DNA of 64,000 nucleotides from Hymenobacter psychrophilus (GCF_900107135.1 NZ_FNOV01000006.1:62001-126000), one strand, 5' to 3'. Shown: positions 1 to 8,913, counted from the first letter of the stretch. Numbers and translations: made by a program. The notes: a model not told the origin generated them from the letters alone.

Positions 1-263
1 CCGGCGCGCCCCACGAGGTGCTGCTGGTGCTCGATGGCAGCACCGGCCAAAACGCCTACCTCCAGGCCCAGGAGTTCACCAAAGCCACCGACGTATCGGC
101 CCTGGCCATTACCAAGCTCGACGGCACAGCCAAGGGCGGCGTGGTTATCGGCATCTCGGCCCAGCTACAGGTGCCGGTGCGCTACATCGGCGTGGGCGAG
201 AAAATGACCGATTTGCAGCTGTTTGATAGGACCACGTTCGTGAATTCGCTGTTCAAGAAATAG
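1..263 (+). CDS. ftsY: Signal recognition particle receptor FtsY, C-terminal part
   Basis: Only the last 87 codons are in the window, in the frame starting at base 3; the N-terminal and most of the G domain lie upstream. FtsY is the GTPase receptor that docks SRP-bound ribosomes at the inner membrane. Diagnostic pieces are LVLDGSTGQNA (end of the G3 region), ITKLDGTAKGG with the TKxD guanine-specificity motif, and the closing IGVGEKMTDLQLFD typical of the FtsY/Ffh family. FtsY is preferred over Ffh because the protein ends about 20 residues after that motif, with no methionine-rich M domain. A hairpin with a T-run follows the stop. Confidence 0.93.
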   Translation, partial: GAPHEVLLVLDGSTGQNAYLQAQEFTKATDVSALAITKLDGTAKGGVVIGISAQLQVPVRYIGVGEKMTDLQLFDRTTFVNSLFKK

Positions 264-282
264 GTAGAACGACCATTAAAAC

Positions 283-322
283 CGTCATGCTGAGCGCAGC
301 CGAAGCATGACGTGCTTTTTTT
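283..322 (+). terminator. Palindrome plus T-run after ftsY
   Basis: CGTCATGCT and AGCATGACG form the arms around a 12-base loop, followed by a run of seven T after TGC. It lies 20 bases past the ftsY stop and fits a factor-independent terminator. The arms belong to the GTCATGCTGAGC palindrome family found at many gene ends in this window. Confidence 0.7.
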
Positions 323-480
323 GCTGTCCATCTGCACCACTTCTCTACAAAGAAACCTTCTGCTTAGGAAAAGGCGTTGCCGGGTGTGTACCTTTGCGGT
401 CCGAATTTCGCCGCGGGCTGAAAGCGGGCAAGTTTCTCACTCAGAAGAAATTGCCCGGCCGCCCGCCTTCCCAACCCAGC

Positions 481-1794
481 ATGAAAGTAAGAAGCCAGCA
501 GGCCAATAAAGTCAACGTCATCACCCTCGGCTGCTCCAAGAACATCGTGGACTCGGAGGTGCTCATGGGCCAGCTCCGGGCCAACCAGTTCGAGGTAACG
601 CACGAAGCCGACACCAGCGACGCCAACATCGTCATCATCAACACCTGCGGCTTTATTGATAACGCCAAGCAGGAAAGCATCGACACGATTCTGCGCTACG
701 CCGACGAAAAGGAGGCCGGCCGCCTGGAGAAGCTCTACGTGACGGGCTGCCTCTCGCAGCGCTACAAGGACGATCTGGAGCGCGAGATTCCACAGGTGGA
801 CGCCTACTTTGGCACCCTGGAGCTGCCCCAGCTGATGAAGAAGCTGGAGGCCAACTACCAGCACGAGCTGGTGGGCGAGCGGCTGCTGACCACGCCCGCG
901 CACTACGCATACTTCAAGATTGCCGAGGGCTGCAACCGGCCCTGCTCGTTCTGCGCCATCCCGCTCATGCGCGGCAAGCACACCGACCGCCCCATCGAGG
1001 ACCTGGTGAAGGAGGCCAAGCGCCTGGCCAGCATGGGCACCAAGGAACTGATTCTCATCGCCCAGGACCTGACGTATTACGGCCTGGAGCACTACGGCAC
1101 CCGTAAGCTGGCCGACCTGGTGCGCCACCTCTCCGACGTGGAAGGCATCGACTGGATCCGGATGCAGTACGCCTACCCCTCGCAGTTCCCGCTCGACGTG
1201 CTCGACGTGATGAACGAGCGCGACAACGTGTGCAAGTACCTCGATATGCCGCTGCAGCATATCTCCGACAACATGCTCAAGAGCATGCGCCGGGGTATCA
1301 GCCAGCGCCGCACCCGCGAGCTGGTCGACACCATCCGCCAGCGCGTGCCCGACATTGCGTTGCGCACCACCCTGATTGCCGGCCACCCCGGCGAAACCCA
1401 GGCTGATTTCGAGGACCTCTACCGCTTCGTGGAAGATACCCGCTTCGACCGGCTGGGCATTTTCAACTACTCGCACGAGGACAACACGCACTCCTATACG
1501 CTCGAAGACGACGTGCCGGCCGAGGTGAAGCAGGACCGCGCCGACCAGATTATGGAGCTGCAGCAGGGCATTTCGATGGAGCTCAACGAGCAGAAAATCG
1601 GCCAGACTTATAAGGTGCTCTTCGACCGCAAGGAAAGCGGCTACTTCGTGGGCCGCACCCAGTACGACTCGCCCGAGGTCGACAACGAAGTGCTGGTGCC
1701 CGCCAACAACGACACGTTCGTGCGCATCGGCGACTTCGCCCAGGTGGAAATTACGGAGGCTTCAGATTTCGATTTGTACGGCCGGCTGGTGTAG
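481..1794 (+). CDS. rimO: Ribosomal protein S12 methylthiotransferase RimO
   Basis: Radical-SAM enzyme that adds a methylthio group to the conserved aspartate of ribosomal protein S12. The 437-residue product has the order UPF0004 domain (TLGCSKN with C18, NTCGF, VTGCLS), radical-SAM core with the CxxxCxxC cluster at C151, C155 and C158 (CNRPCSFC), and a C-terminal TRAM domain from about residue 370. The ATG at 481 (MKVRSQQ) puts the first cysteine motif in its usual place. The reading frame stays open upstream to 307, but that extension runs through a repeat and has no family similarity. Length is normal for RimO; MiaB lacks the TLGCSKNxVDSE opening. Confidence 0.95.
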   Translation: MKVRSQQANKVNVITLGCSKNIVDSEVLMGQLRANQFEVTHEADTSDANIVIINTCGFIDNAKQESIDTILRYADEKEAGRLEKLYVTGCLSQRYKDDLEREIPQVDAYFGTLELPQLMKKLEANYQHELVGERLLTTPAHYAYFKIAEGCNRPCSFCAIPLMRGKHTDRPIEDLVKEAKRLASMGTKELILIAQDLTYYGLEHYGTRKLADLVRHLSDVEGIDWIRMQYAYPSQFPLDVLDVMNERDNVCKYLDMPLQHISDNMLKSMRRGISQRRTRELVDTIRQRVPDIALRTTLIAGHPGETQADFEDLYRFVEDTRFDRLGIFNYSHEDNTHSYTLEDDVPAEVKQDRADQIMELQQGISMELNEQKIGQTYKVLFDRKESGYFVGRTQYDSPEVDNEVLVPANNDTFVRIGDFAQVEITEASDFDLYGRLV

Positions 1795-1812
1795 GCCCAT
1801 TTGTTCCTCTTA

Positions 1813-1884
1813 CCCAGGGCTGAAGCCCTGGGCTACTCAGCGTTCCGGTTGGCGCGCTCCGTAGCCCAGGGCTTCAGCCCTGGG
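1813..1884. repeat. Nested palindrome between rimO and bshC
   Basis: Two 24-base arms (1813-1836 and 1861-1884) are exact reverse complements. Each arm is also nearly self-complementary (CCAGGGCT..AGCCCTGG), so one large hairpin or two small ones can form. It lies just past the rimO stop and has no clear T-run. Confidence 0.8.
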
Positions 1885-1963
1885 GCGTTTTCCGGGCTGC
1901 TACAAAAACTCCCCGTTACTTTGTGGCGTCTGGCCGGTTATAGCCGGATTACCCTCCCCGCCC

Positions 1964-3556
1964 ATGACCGTAACTACGCTTCCCTACGCCGAAACCGGCG
2001 CGTTTTCTTCTTTGCTCGTTGATTACCTGGCCCGGAAAGAAGCCCTGCAGCCCTTTTATCACCGTTTCCCGGAGTTGTCGGCTTTTGATGAGCAGATAAA
2101 GGAAAAGCAGGCGGCCTACTCGCCCGAGGCCCGGCAGCGGCTGGTGTCGGCCCTGCAACAGCAGTACGCCGGCCTGCCCGAAGCCCTGGCCGCCGTGCAG
2201 GCCAACCTGGCGCTGCTGGAAAAGGACACGACGTTTACCGTAACCACCGGCCACCAGCTCAACCTGTTTACCGGGCCGCTGTACTTTATCTACAAGATTG
2301 TGTCGGCCATTAAACTGGCCCGGCAGCTCAAGCAGGCGTATCCGCAGTACGATTTCGTGCCGGTGTACTGGCTGGCCACTGAGGACCATGACTTCGCCGA
2401 AATCAACAATTTCAGCCTTTTCGGCAAGACCTACGAGTGGAACGCGCCCGAAACCGGCCAGCCGGTGGGCCGCATGGCACTGGATGGCCTGACTGAGCAG
2501 GTGCTCGACCAGCTGCCGGCCGATGTGCCGGCCCTATTCCGCGAGGCCTACGCGCAGTCGAAGACGCTGGCCGAGGCCACCCACCGGCTGGCCATGGGTT
2601 TGTTTGGCGAGTACGGGCTGGTGAGCCTCGATGCGGATGTGCCGGCGCTCAAGCAGGCCCTGGCCCCGGTGCTGGAACAGGAGCTGCGCGAGCAGGCCTC
2701 GTACCAGGCCGTGCAGGCCGCCGACGCCCGCCTGGAGGCCGCCGGCTACAAGCCCCAGGTGTACGCCCGGCCCTTCAACCTGTTCTTCATCACTGAAGAA
2801 GGCCAGCGCGAGCGGCTGGAATACGACCAGGCCACCGACTCGGTGACGCTGACCGTGGACGGCGCCCCCCAGACCCTGGGGCGGCCCGAGCTGCTGGCGC
2901 TGGCCGCCGCGCACCCCGAGCAGTTCAGCCCCAACGTGGTGCTGCGGCCGCTGTACCAGGAGCTGCTGCTGCCCAACCTGTGCTACATTGGGGGCGGAGC
3001 CGAGGTGGCCTACTGGTTCCAGCTCAAGGGCGTGTTCGAGCAGAACGGCGTGCCGTTTCCGATAGTGCTGCTGCGCAACTCGGCCCAGTTCATCAGCAAG
3101 GCTAACGCCGGCAAGCTGCGCAAGCTGGGGCTGGCCAACACCGCCGTTTTCGAGCAGCTGCCGGAGCTGAAAAAGCAGTTGGCCGCGCATCTGGGCCAGG
3201 AGGAAGTGGACCTGCGCGAGCAGCAGCAACAGCTGGCTGCCGCCTTCGAGCAGGTAGCCGCGCTGGCCCAGCGCCTCGACCCCTCGCTGGTGAAGGCCGT
3301 AGCCGCCGAGCAACAGAAGGCCAGCGGCATCCTCAGCAACCTGGAAAAGCGCCTCAGCAAAGCCGCCGAAGCCAAGCACGAAACGGCCTACCAGCAGCTC
3401 AGCGGCCTGCGCGACAAGCTGCTGCCCGGCGGCGGCCTGCAGGAGCGCTCCGACAACGTGCTCAACATCCTCATCAACAACCCCGATTTCATCAACCAGC
3501 TCCTCGAAGTCTTCGACCCACTGGCGTTGGAGTTTACGCTGCTGGAAGAAGTATAA
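1964..3556 (+). CDS. bshC: Bacillithiol biosynthesis cysteine-adding enzyme BshC
   Basis: BshC is the putative cysteine ligase for the last step of bacillithiol synthesis, joining cysteine to glucosaminyl-malate in the cytoplasm. The 530-residue product has the family's usual length. Visible features are an N-terminal Rossmann-like region with TVTTGHQLNLFTGP and VYWLATEDHDFAEI (about residues 90-150), a central YIGGGAEVAYWFQLK segment, and a charged coiled-coil region rich in Q, E and A from about 400 to 500. BshA and BshB are not in the window. A TACTTTG element about 40 bases upstream resembles a Bacteroidota -7 box but has only one spacer base. Confidence 0.93.
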   Translation: MTVTTLPYAETGAFSSLLVDYLARKEALQPFYHRFPELSAFDEQIKEKQAAYSPEARQRLVSALQQQYAGLPEALAAVQANLALLEKDTTFTVTTGHQLNLFTGPLYFIYKIVSAIKLARQLKQAYPQYDFVPVYWLATEDHDFAEINNFSLFGKTYEWNAPETGQPVGRMALDGLTEQVLDQLPADVPALFREAYAQSKTLAEATHRLAMGLFGEYGLVSLDADVPALKQALAPVLEQELREQASYQAVQAADARLEAAGYKPQVYARPFNLFFITEEGQRERLEYDQATDSVTLTVDGAPQTLGRPELLALAAAHPEQFSPNVVLRPLYQELLLPNLCYIGGGAEVAYWFQLKGVFEQNGVPFPIVLLRNSAQFISKANAGKLRKLGLANTAVFEQLPELKKQLAAHLGQEEVDLREQQQQLAAAFEQVAALAQRLDPSLVKAVAAEQQKASGILSNLEKRLSKAAEAKHETAYQQLSGLRDKLLPGGGLQERSDNVLNILINNPDFINQLLEVFDPLALEFTLLEEV

Positions 3557-3613
3557 GGCAACCGCCGGGCCGGTTTAGGTATCAGGGAGAAGAACCTTTG
3601 TTTCCTCTTGCTG

Positions 3614-4516
3614 ATGGCTGTAACCAACCTTTTGAAAACTGTCGGATTCTTTTTGCTGATGGCCTTCGGGTCAGTGGCTCGTGCCCAAACCCTGACGGGC
3701 ACCGTTACGGAAGCCAGCACGAACCAGCCGGTGCCCTACGTGAACATCGGGATTCCCGGTAAGAGCGTGGGCACGGTGGCCGACGAGCATGGCCACTACG
3801 AACTGACCTACACCGCCGCCAACCTAACCGATACGGTGCGCCTTTCCAGCATTGGCTTTGAGCCGCGGCGGGTGCTGCTGCGCGAACTGCTGGCCCGGCC
3901 GGCCACGGCGCTGGCACCCGCGGCCGTTGCCTTAGCCGACGTGCGAGTGCAGGCGCCAGGGCTGTTCAAGCGCCGCCTGACGCTGGGCAACACAAGCAAT
4001 TCAGAGGTGATAATTGCCGGCATGGCGGTGGAGGGGCACGGCGCGGAAGTGGGCGTCATCATTAACCTCCGGCACCAGCCAACCAAGGTGCAGCAGGCCC
4101 GATTCAACCTGTTGTACCAGGATAGCACCGACCTAACGTTTCGCGTAAATCTGTACCGGCTGCTGCCCGACGGCCAGCCCTCCAACGAGAAGCTAAACCG
4201 CCGCGACATTATCGTGCACAGCTCCAGCCGCCCGAACAACGCCGGCCCCCTGGTAGTAGACCTGACGGCGGATAACCTGGTGCTGGATGAAGATTTTCTG
4301 CTGACGCTGGAATGGGTGGCCGGCGGAAACATGGCGAAGACGCAGAAGATGCATGAGTTGCGTAAGAACGTCTATTTCTCCGCGGCGCTGGGCTATTTCA
4401 GCAAGCCTCCCTACATCCGCAAAACCAGTCAGGGAGCCTGGGAAACGATGTCGCTCGGTGCCCGGCTGGCCGGCATGCAATTCAAAATAGGGTTCAACGT
4501 AACTGCCCTGGACTAA
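3614..4516 (+). CDS. Secreted protein with carboxypeptidase-regulatory-like domain
   Basis: A 300-residue exported protein of unknown specific role. A signal peptide (hydrophobic segment LLKTVGFFLLMAFG, cleavage after RAQ) is followed by a beta-sandwich of the CarboxypepD_reg-like type: TLTGTVTEASTNQPVPYVNIGI, then GTVADEHGHYEL, residues about 25-110. This fold is common as the N-terminal domain of Bacteroidota outer-membrane receptors, but here no barrel follows. The remaining 190 residues are beta-rich and unassigned. The ATG at 3614 is chosen over an in-frame TTG two codons earlier. It stands alone between bshC and the folate gene. Confidence 0.75.
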   Translation: MAVTNLLKTVGFFLLMAFGSVARAQTLTGTVTEASTNQPVPYVNIGIPGKSVGTVADEHGHYELTYTAANLTDTVRLSSIGFEPRRVLLRELLARPATALAPAAVALADVRVQAPGLFKRRLTLGNTSNSEVIIAGMAVEGHGAEVGVIINLRHQPTKVQQARFNLLYQDSTDLTFRVNLYRLLPDGQPSNEKLNRRDIIVHSSSRPNNAGPLVVDLTADNLVLDEDFLLTLEWVAGGNMAKTQKMHELRKNVYFSAALGYFSKPPYIRKTSQGAWETMSLGARLAGMQFKIGFNVTALD

Positions 4517-4560
4517 CCAGTACCAGCGAAAATCCGACGTAATCAACGGTCAGAAAATCA

Positions 4561-5145
4561 GTGATTAATAAAGCCGACCTACGTCATACCGCCCTGGCCC
4601 GCCGCCAGGCCCTGCCCGAAGCCGAAGTAGCTCGCCGCAGCGCCGCGCTGTGGCCGCAGCTGCTGGCCGGTTTCCCGGTGGCGCAGTGGCGCGGGCTGCA
4701 CGTATTTCTACCGATTGCCCGCCAGCACGAGCCCGATACCTGGCCACTCATCCGGCAGCTGTGGGCCGAGTACCCGCAGTTGCAGCTGGCCGTGCCGGTG
4801 GTGCAGCCCGACGGCCGCACCCTGCGCCATTACGCCCTGGCCCCCGATACGCCGCTGACGCCCAGCCGCTGGGGCATCCCGGAGCCTGCCGCTGATGCGC
4901 CGCAGGTGGCTTCCGAAACCCTGGATGCAGTGCTGGTACCGCTGCTGGCCTTCGACGAAACCGGCCACCGCGTGGGCTACGGCAAGGGTTTCTACGACCA
5001 GTTTCTGGCCCAATGCCGCCCCGATACGCTGCGGATTGGCGTGAGCCTGGAGCCACCGGTACCGCACATTGCCGACGCCTGGGCCGGCGACGTGCGCCTG
5101 CGTGCCTGCCTGACGCCGGAGCGGCTGTGGCAGTTTGAGTTGTAG
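4561..5145 (+). CDS. 5-formyltetrahydrofolate cyclo-ligase
   Basis: Converts 5-formyltetrahydrofolate to 5,10-methenyltetrahydrofolate with ATP, rescuing a dead-end folate. The 194-residue protein shows the family pattern: N-terminal ALARRQAL, substrate-binding region around HVFLPIARQHEPDTWPL, and the C-terminal signature VPLLAFDETGHRVGYGKGFYD carrying the GYGKGxYD nucleotide-binding motif. The start is a GTG at 4561 (MINKADLR); no better ATG is available. It precedes the exbD-like gene on the same strand by 117 bases. Confidence 0.92.
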   Translation: MINKADLRHTALARRQALPEAEVARRSAALWPQLLAGFPVAQWRGLHVFLPIARQHEPDTWPLIRQLWAEYPQLQLAVPVVQPDGRTLRHYALAPDTPLTPSRWGIPEPAADAPQVASETLDAVLVPLLAFDETGHRVGYGKGFYDQFLAQCRPDTLRIGVSLEPPVPHIADAWAGDVRLRACLTPERLWQFEL

Positions 5146-5262
5146 AATGGCTCGGCGAAGCGTTCCGCAATCCTCCGCGTCCGTCTGTGGGAGATAGGAC
5201 CCGCGCAATATTGCGTTTATCTGTATCGTTGAGGGGCTATGTTTCACTAAAACCCCGTCAGC

Positions 5263-5760
5263 ATGGCCAGCATTCAACCAACTGCCGCTCCCAAATCCGG
5301 GAAGCCCCGCGCTACCAAACGGTCTTTCCACCCCGATATGACGCCGATGGTGGATCTGGCCTTTTTGCTGCTGACGTTTTTCATGCTCACGACTACCTTC
5401 AACAAGCCCAGCGTGATGGAGCTGGCCATGCCCGCGCCGGGGCCGGAAAGCTCGGTAGACCCGAAAAAGGCCCTGACGCTGCTGCTGGATAAGAACAGCG
5501 AGGTGCGCTACTTCTTCGGCCTCAACCCCGGCCCGGCCACCGACCAGCTGCACCGCACTACTCTGGCCGCCGACGGCCTGCGCCAGGTACTGCTCGGGTT
5601 TCAGCAGCAGCCCGGCGGCGTAGTCCTCATCAAGCCCAGCAACCAGGCCAGCTACCAGAACCTGGTAGATGTGCTGGACGAAATGAACATCACCGGCCAG
5701 CGCAAATACGCGCTGGTTGATTTGAACGAAGCCGATAAAAAGCTGCTGGCGGCACGGTAG
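5263..5760 (+). CDS. ExbD/TolR-type biopolymer transport protein
   Basis: Inner-membrane subunit of a proton-driven energy transducer that, with an ExbB partner, powers TonB- or Tol-type envelope machines. The 165 residues comprise a short cytoplasmic tail, one transmembrane helix (about 30-48, VDLAFLLLTFFMLTTTF) containing the conserved membrane aspartate D31, and a periplasmic domain. The DMTPMVDLAF motif is diagnostic. No ExbB gene lies nearby, so it is an orphan copy; the three TonB-like genes at 37.5-39.3 kb are too far for co-transcription. Confidence 0.88.
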   Translation: MASIQPTAAPKSGKPRATKRSFHPDMTPMVDLAFLLLTFFMLTTTFNKPSVMELAMPAPGPESSVDPKKALTLLLDKNSEVRYFFGLNPGPATDQLHRTTLAADGLRQVLLGFQQQPGGVVLIKPSNQASYQNLVDVLDEMNITGQRKYALVDLNEADKKLLAAR

Positions 5761-5770
5761 TAAAATCGGC

Positions 5771-5859
5771 TGTCATCCTGAGCTTGCGAAGGACCTATAC
5801 AGAAACTATTATCTGATGTCAGCTTCTATATAGGTTCTTCGCTGCGCTCAGGATGACAG
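5771..5859. repeat. GTCATCCTGAGC-family palindrome
   Basis: Outer arms TGTCATCCTGAGC..GCGAAGGACCTATA and their near-complement close on an unpaired loop of about 30 bases. It starts 10 bases after the exbD-like stop and separates two convergent genes, so it probably acts as a bidirectional terminator or 3'-end hairpin. Confidence 0.75.
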
Positions 5860-5885
5860 GCGGTTGGCTTAGCACTTCGCTTCCT

Positions 5886-6464
5886 TCACCGCACCGCGCC
5901 CAGCGTATCGACCTGCGTGATGCGGGCCTGGCCCCAGGGGGCGATGCTGATTTGCACGCGCAGGCGGCGACGCTGGCGCATCTGGCGGTTCATGGTTTCG
6001 GGCACGTAATAGCGCTCCAGGCCATAGCGCAGGCGCAGGCCACGCCGCCACACATCCTGCACCGAGCCGCGCAGCACCACCTGCTGGCCGGTGGTGGCGG
6101 GGGCTTCGGGGTAGATGCCCACGGCCGCGTAGTCCACACCTGCGGCTTGGGGCTCGAGGAGCACGTAAGCGGCGTCTTTGCGGCGGGGCAGCGTGGACCC
6201 GCGCCACAGGCTGCCCGGCAGCTCGCTGATCTGGTAGCGCAGGCGCAGATGGTCGCCGTAGAGCAGGTCGCGTGGGTCGACGGGCTCGGTTTGCAGCGTG
6301 ATGCTGCGGCCCAGCGCGGCGGTGGCATAGCCGGCCACCGCCACGCCCAGCACAAACAACACCTGCGCCGCTACCAGCCACAGCAACCAGCGGCGGTGAT
6401 GGGCGGGCAGGGCCAGCGCGGCGGCCGGCACCGGGTTCAGGGGAGAAAGGAGCGGCTCGGTCAT
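5886..6464 (-). CDS. GDYxxLxY-family membrane-anchored protein
   Basis: A 192-residue protein with one strong N-terminal transmembrane helix (about 25-47, WLLWLVAAQVLFVLGVAVAG) and an extracytoplasmic domain. The motif LLYGDHLRLRYQIS matches the GDYxxLxY signature with H in place of Y. A second basic motif RMRQRRRLRVQI lies near the C-terminus. Its ATG overlaps the stop of the upstream DUF2157 gene by four bases, so the two are translationally coupled. Genes of this family usually sit beside DUF2157 genes, as here. Function unknown. Confidence 0.8.
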   Translation of the reverse strand: MTEPLLSPLNPVPAAALALPAHHRRWLLWLVAAQVLFVLGVAVAGYATAALGRSITLQTEPVDPRDLLYGDHLRLRYQISELPGSLWRGSTLPRRKDAAYVLLEPQAAGVDYAAVGIYPEAPATTGQQVVLRGSVQDVWRRGLRLRYGLERYYVPETMNRQMRQRRRLRVQISIAPWGQARITQVDTLGAVR

Positions 6465-7708
6465 GGCTTGGGGGCAGCAGAGGCGGCGGAAGCACTAGCG
6501 GCGTTGGCGGCGGCCAGGGTGCGGGCGGCGCGCCGTTGCAGCCACCAGCTCAGGCTCAGCAGCAGCAACCCGCCCAGCAGGAAAAACAACGACTTATCGA
6601 AAAAGCCCCACGTCAGCTTGAAGTAGGCCACGGCGGTGGTGAGCACGAACAGCACCGTGCCCAGCGTTACGCGGTCGGGGTTTTGCTCCTGGTGGGCGCG
6701 CAGCAGCACGCTGCCCGAGTAGGCATACAGCACCACCAGCGTGGCCACGGCCAACGGCAGCCCGCCCGTGAAGTAGAAGCCCGGCAGCAGCAGCAGCCAG
6801 TCGGTAGCGCTGCTGAGGCGGCCGCGGCGCTGCTTGCCCACCACCGACAACGCCAGCACAGCCACCAGCGCCGCCAGGTAGGGTACCAGCGGCGCCCGCA
6901 GCTGCCCGGCGTAAAAGTCCGACTCGCCAAACAACGCCAGCCCCAGCGTGAACAGAAAGGCGGCGGCCAGCGGCGGGCCCTGCAGGGCCCGGCCGGCGGG
7001 GCGGTCGGCCTGCCAGTCGCCGAGGGCGTACACGAGCATGGCCGGGATGAAGAACCAGGTAATTTTGACGTGCAGGTGGTTGATCAGCAGGGCCGCCTGC
7101 CAGAGCAGACCGCCGGCCAGCACGCCGCCCAGCAGCGCATCGGGCCGGCGCCACCAGTACAGGCCCAGCCCCAGGGCTGTGCCGGCGGCCGTGAGGTAGC
7201 TGAAGGCGCCAAGCTGCCCGGTGTTGTAGCCCTGCACAATGCCGCTGATGATGACCGTAAGCAGAAACAGCAGCCGGCTCCGATACAGCCAGGTCAGGCC
7301 CATGCCGGCCACGGCCCAGGCCAGCAGCCCGGTCAGGTCGTAGCCGATGAGCTGGTAGAGCTGGCTGGTGAGCACGATACTGACCCCGAACACCACGAGG
7401 CCCAGCGCCACCAGGCCCATGCCCAGGCTGGTGTTGCCGCGCCGCCGGAAATACTCGCCGCCTGCGTAGGCAGCCACCAGCGTGGCCAGCAGCAGCCCCA
7501 GCCGCAGCAGTTCGGGCAGGCTCTGCCAGTTGGCCGCCACCACGCTCAGGGCGCTCAGCAGCACCAGCAGGCTTCCCAGCAGCGGCAGCAGCCCGATGGC
7601 GTTGGCCTCCGAGGGGTACAGAGCCAGCAGCTGCGCGCGCTGATCTTCCGTAATCACGCCCCGCCGCACCCACTCCGGCCCGTCCATTTCCAGTAACTTT
7701 CGACTCAT
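6461..7708 (-). CDS. DUF2157 multi-pass membrane protein
   Basis: A 415-residue integral membrane protein. A short cytoplasmic N-terminal domain (residues 1-35, with WVRRGVITEDQRAQLLALY) matches the opening of DUF2157; about 11-12 hydrophobic segments follow. The Ala-rich tail after residue 395 is low complexity. The product is coupled to the GDYxxLxY protein through a four-base overlap. The pair is widespread in Bacteroidota without an assigned function. A role in the envelope is only an inference from the topology. Confidence 0.82.
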   Translation of the reverse strand: MSRKLLEMDGPEWVRRGVITEDQRAQLLALYPSEANAIGLLPLLGSLLVLLSALSVVAANWQSLPELLRLGLLLATLVAAYAGGEYFRRRGNTSLGMGLVALGLVVFGVSIVLTSQLYQLIGYDLTGLLAWAVAGMGLTWLYRSRLLFLLTVIISGIVQGYNTGQLGAFSYLTAAGTALGLGLYWWRRPDALLGGVLAGGLLWQAALLINHLHVKITWFFIPAMLVYALGDWQADRPAGRALQGPPLAAAFLFTLGLALFGESDFYAGQLRAPLVPYLAALVAVLALSVVGKQRRGRLSSATDWLLLLPGFYFTGGLPLAVATLVVLYAYSGSVLLRAHQEQNPDRVTLGTVLFVLTTAVAYFKLTWGFFDKSLFFLLGGLLLLSLSWWLQRRAARTLAAANAASASAASAAPKP

Positions 7709-7798
7709 AAGGGCGGCAACTTACGCAGGATGCGGGAGAAGGCAGAAGCAGGCCGTAATTTGCCCAAATCCAATAAATCAGTTATCAACACAAGAGCT

Positions 7799-8212
7799 AT
7801 GCTTGACCTTTTTGCCAGTAGCAACCTATACGTAAAGATTTATCCAGATGAAATGGAAGTAACCTATCTGAAGGATAACCTAACGATACGCCGACAAGCT
7901 TCTCAGAAATTTTCTTCCGATAGAATGTTGATAGCGGATTTCCATGCTGCCGAGGAGCATCTCAAAAGCATAATCAAGGAGCTTCCTACCCGTTGGCGGT
8001 CCCATACTATGCTCATCCAGCACATGGTAGACTTGGGCGGCGGGTTATATGAAGTGGAAAAAAGGGCGTTGCGAGATATATCCGACCATGTCGGTGCAAA
8101 GCGCGTTTTCATAGTGCCACATACCGATGAATTGAGCACCGAGGAAGCCGTTCATAAGCTGGCGATGGGATTGAAAGGCGGGGCGTTTATGCCGCCTGAT
8201 TTGGTCACCTGA
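7799..8212 (+). CDS. Miniature MreB-like protein (actin-fold fragment)
   Basis: A 137-residue protein of lower GC than its neighbours. Its order of motifs tracks the N-terminal third of MreB: LYVKIYPDEMEV (like LVYVKGKG), then IADFHAAEEHLKSII (like IADFxxTExMLKYFI), then YEVEKRALRDISDHVGAKRVFIV (like TEVEKRAVxDAAExAGAxxVYLI). The phosphate-2 and adenosine-binding parts of MreB are absent, so polymerisation as a normal actin is unlikely. The start at 7799 (MLDLFASS) fits the MreB alignment; the open frame back to 7730 adds an unconvincing basic leader. Whether it binds MreB or is a stand-alone derivative cannot be told. Confidence 0.6.
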   Translation: MLDLFASSNLYVKIYPDEMEVTYLKDNLTIRRQASQKFSSDRMLIADFHAAEEHLKSIIKELPTRWRSHTMLIQHMVDLGGGLYEVEKRALRDISDHVGAKRVFIVPHTDELSTEEAVHKLAMGLKGGAFMPPDLVT

Positions 8213-8232
8213 AACTGCCAGCGAACATTCCA

Positions 8233-8913
8233 TCACCGCTTCCACGCCCGCGTCATCTCGCGCTTGCCGGGCGGGCCCGGAATGGCCTCCGTTTGCCAGC
8301 CCGCGGCCCGCAGGCTGCGCTTGAAGCTGCCCTTGGCGCAGTAGCTCACCAGGCAGCCGCCCGGCGCGGCGGCCGCATACAGCTGTCCGAACACGGCATC
8401 GGTCCACATATCGGGCTGCTTGTCGGGGGCGAAGGCATCGAAGTAGATGACCTCATAAGCCCCGGTAACCAGCGCCAGGTTCTGCAGCTCGCCGGCCAGC
8501 TTGCGCAGCATGAAGCTGGGCGTGAGGGCCACCGGCTGCTCCCAGGCCGCCTCGTGCAGCTGCTGCCGGAACGCCGGCAGCGGGGGCACCTGCAGCGCGG
8601 GGGCCGTGGCCAGTTCGCGCACCAGCTCCCAGGGCAGCGGGTGCTTTTCCACGGTATCATATTGAATCGGCACGGCGGCCGTAAGGCTGCGTTCCAGGGT
8701 CAGCAGCGCGTTCAGGCCGGTGCCGAAGCCGACCTCCAGCGCCCGTACCGGGCCGGTGGCGGCGGCCAGCGCGGGTTCCAGGCCGGCGGCCAGGTACACG
8801 TGCCGGGCCTCCTGCACGGCCCCGTGGGTGCTGTGGTAGTGCTCATCGAGGGCCGGCACGTAGAGCGTGCCGGAGCCGTCGGCCGTGGGGCGAAGTTGCA
8901 CGTCGGGGTGCAT
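8233..8913 (-). CDS. mnmD: tRNA (mnm5s2U34)-methyltransferase MnmD
   Basis: SAM-dependent methyltransferase that performs the last methylation of 5-aminomethyl-2-thiouridine at the wobble position of tRNAs. This is the stand-alone MnmD form, as opposed to the MnmC fusion with an FAD oxidase. The 226 residues show the SAM-binding motif LEVGFGTGLNALL, the catalytic-region motif IYFDAFAPDKQPDMW, and the C-terminal PGPPGKREMTRA. Length and all three motifs fit the DUF752 domain. It converges with the MreB-like gene and diverges from the thioesterase gene. Confidence 0.92.
   Translation of the reverse strand: MHPDVQLRPTADGSGTLYVPALDEHYHSTHGAVQEARHVYLAAGLEPALAAATGPVRALEVGFGTGLNALLTLERSLTAAVPIQYDTVEKHPLPWELVRELATAPALQVPPLPAFRQQLHEAAWEQPVALTPSFMLRKLAGELQNLALVTGAYEVIYFDAFAPDKQPDMWTDAVFGQLYAAAAPGGCLVSYCAKGSFKRSLRAAGWQTEAIPGPPGKREMTRAWKR

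Noticed and set aside
307..480. N-terminal extension of rimO
   Set aside because: It starts in the ftsY terminator repeat and lacks family similarity; MKVRSQQ at 481 is the normal RimO start.
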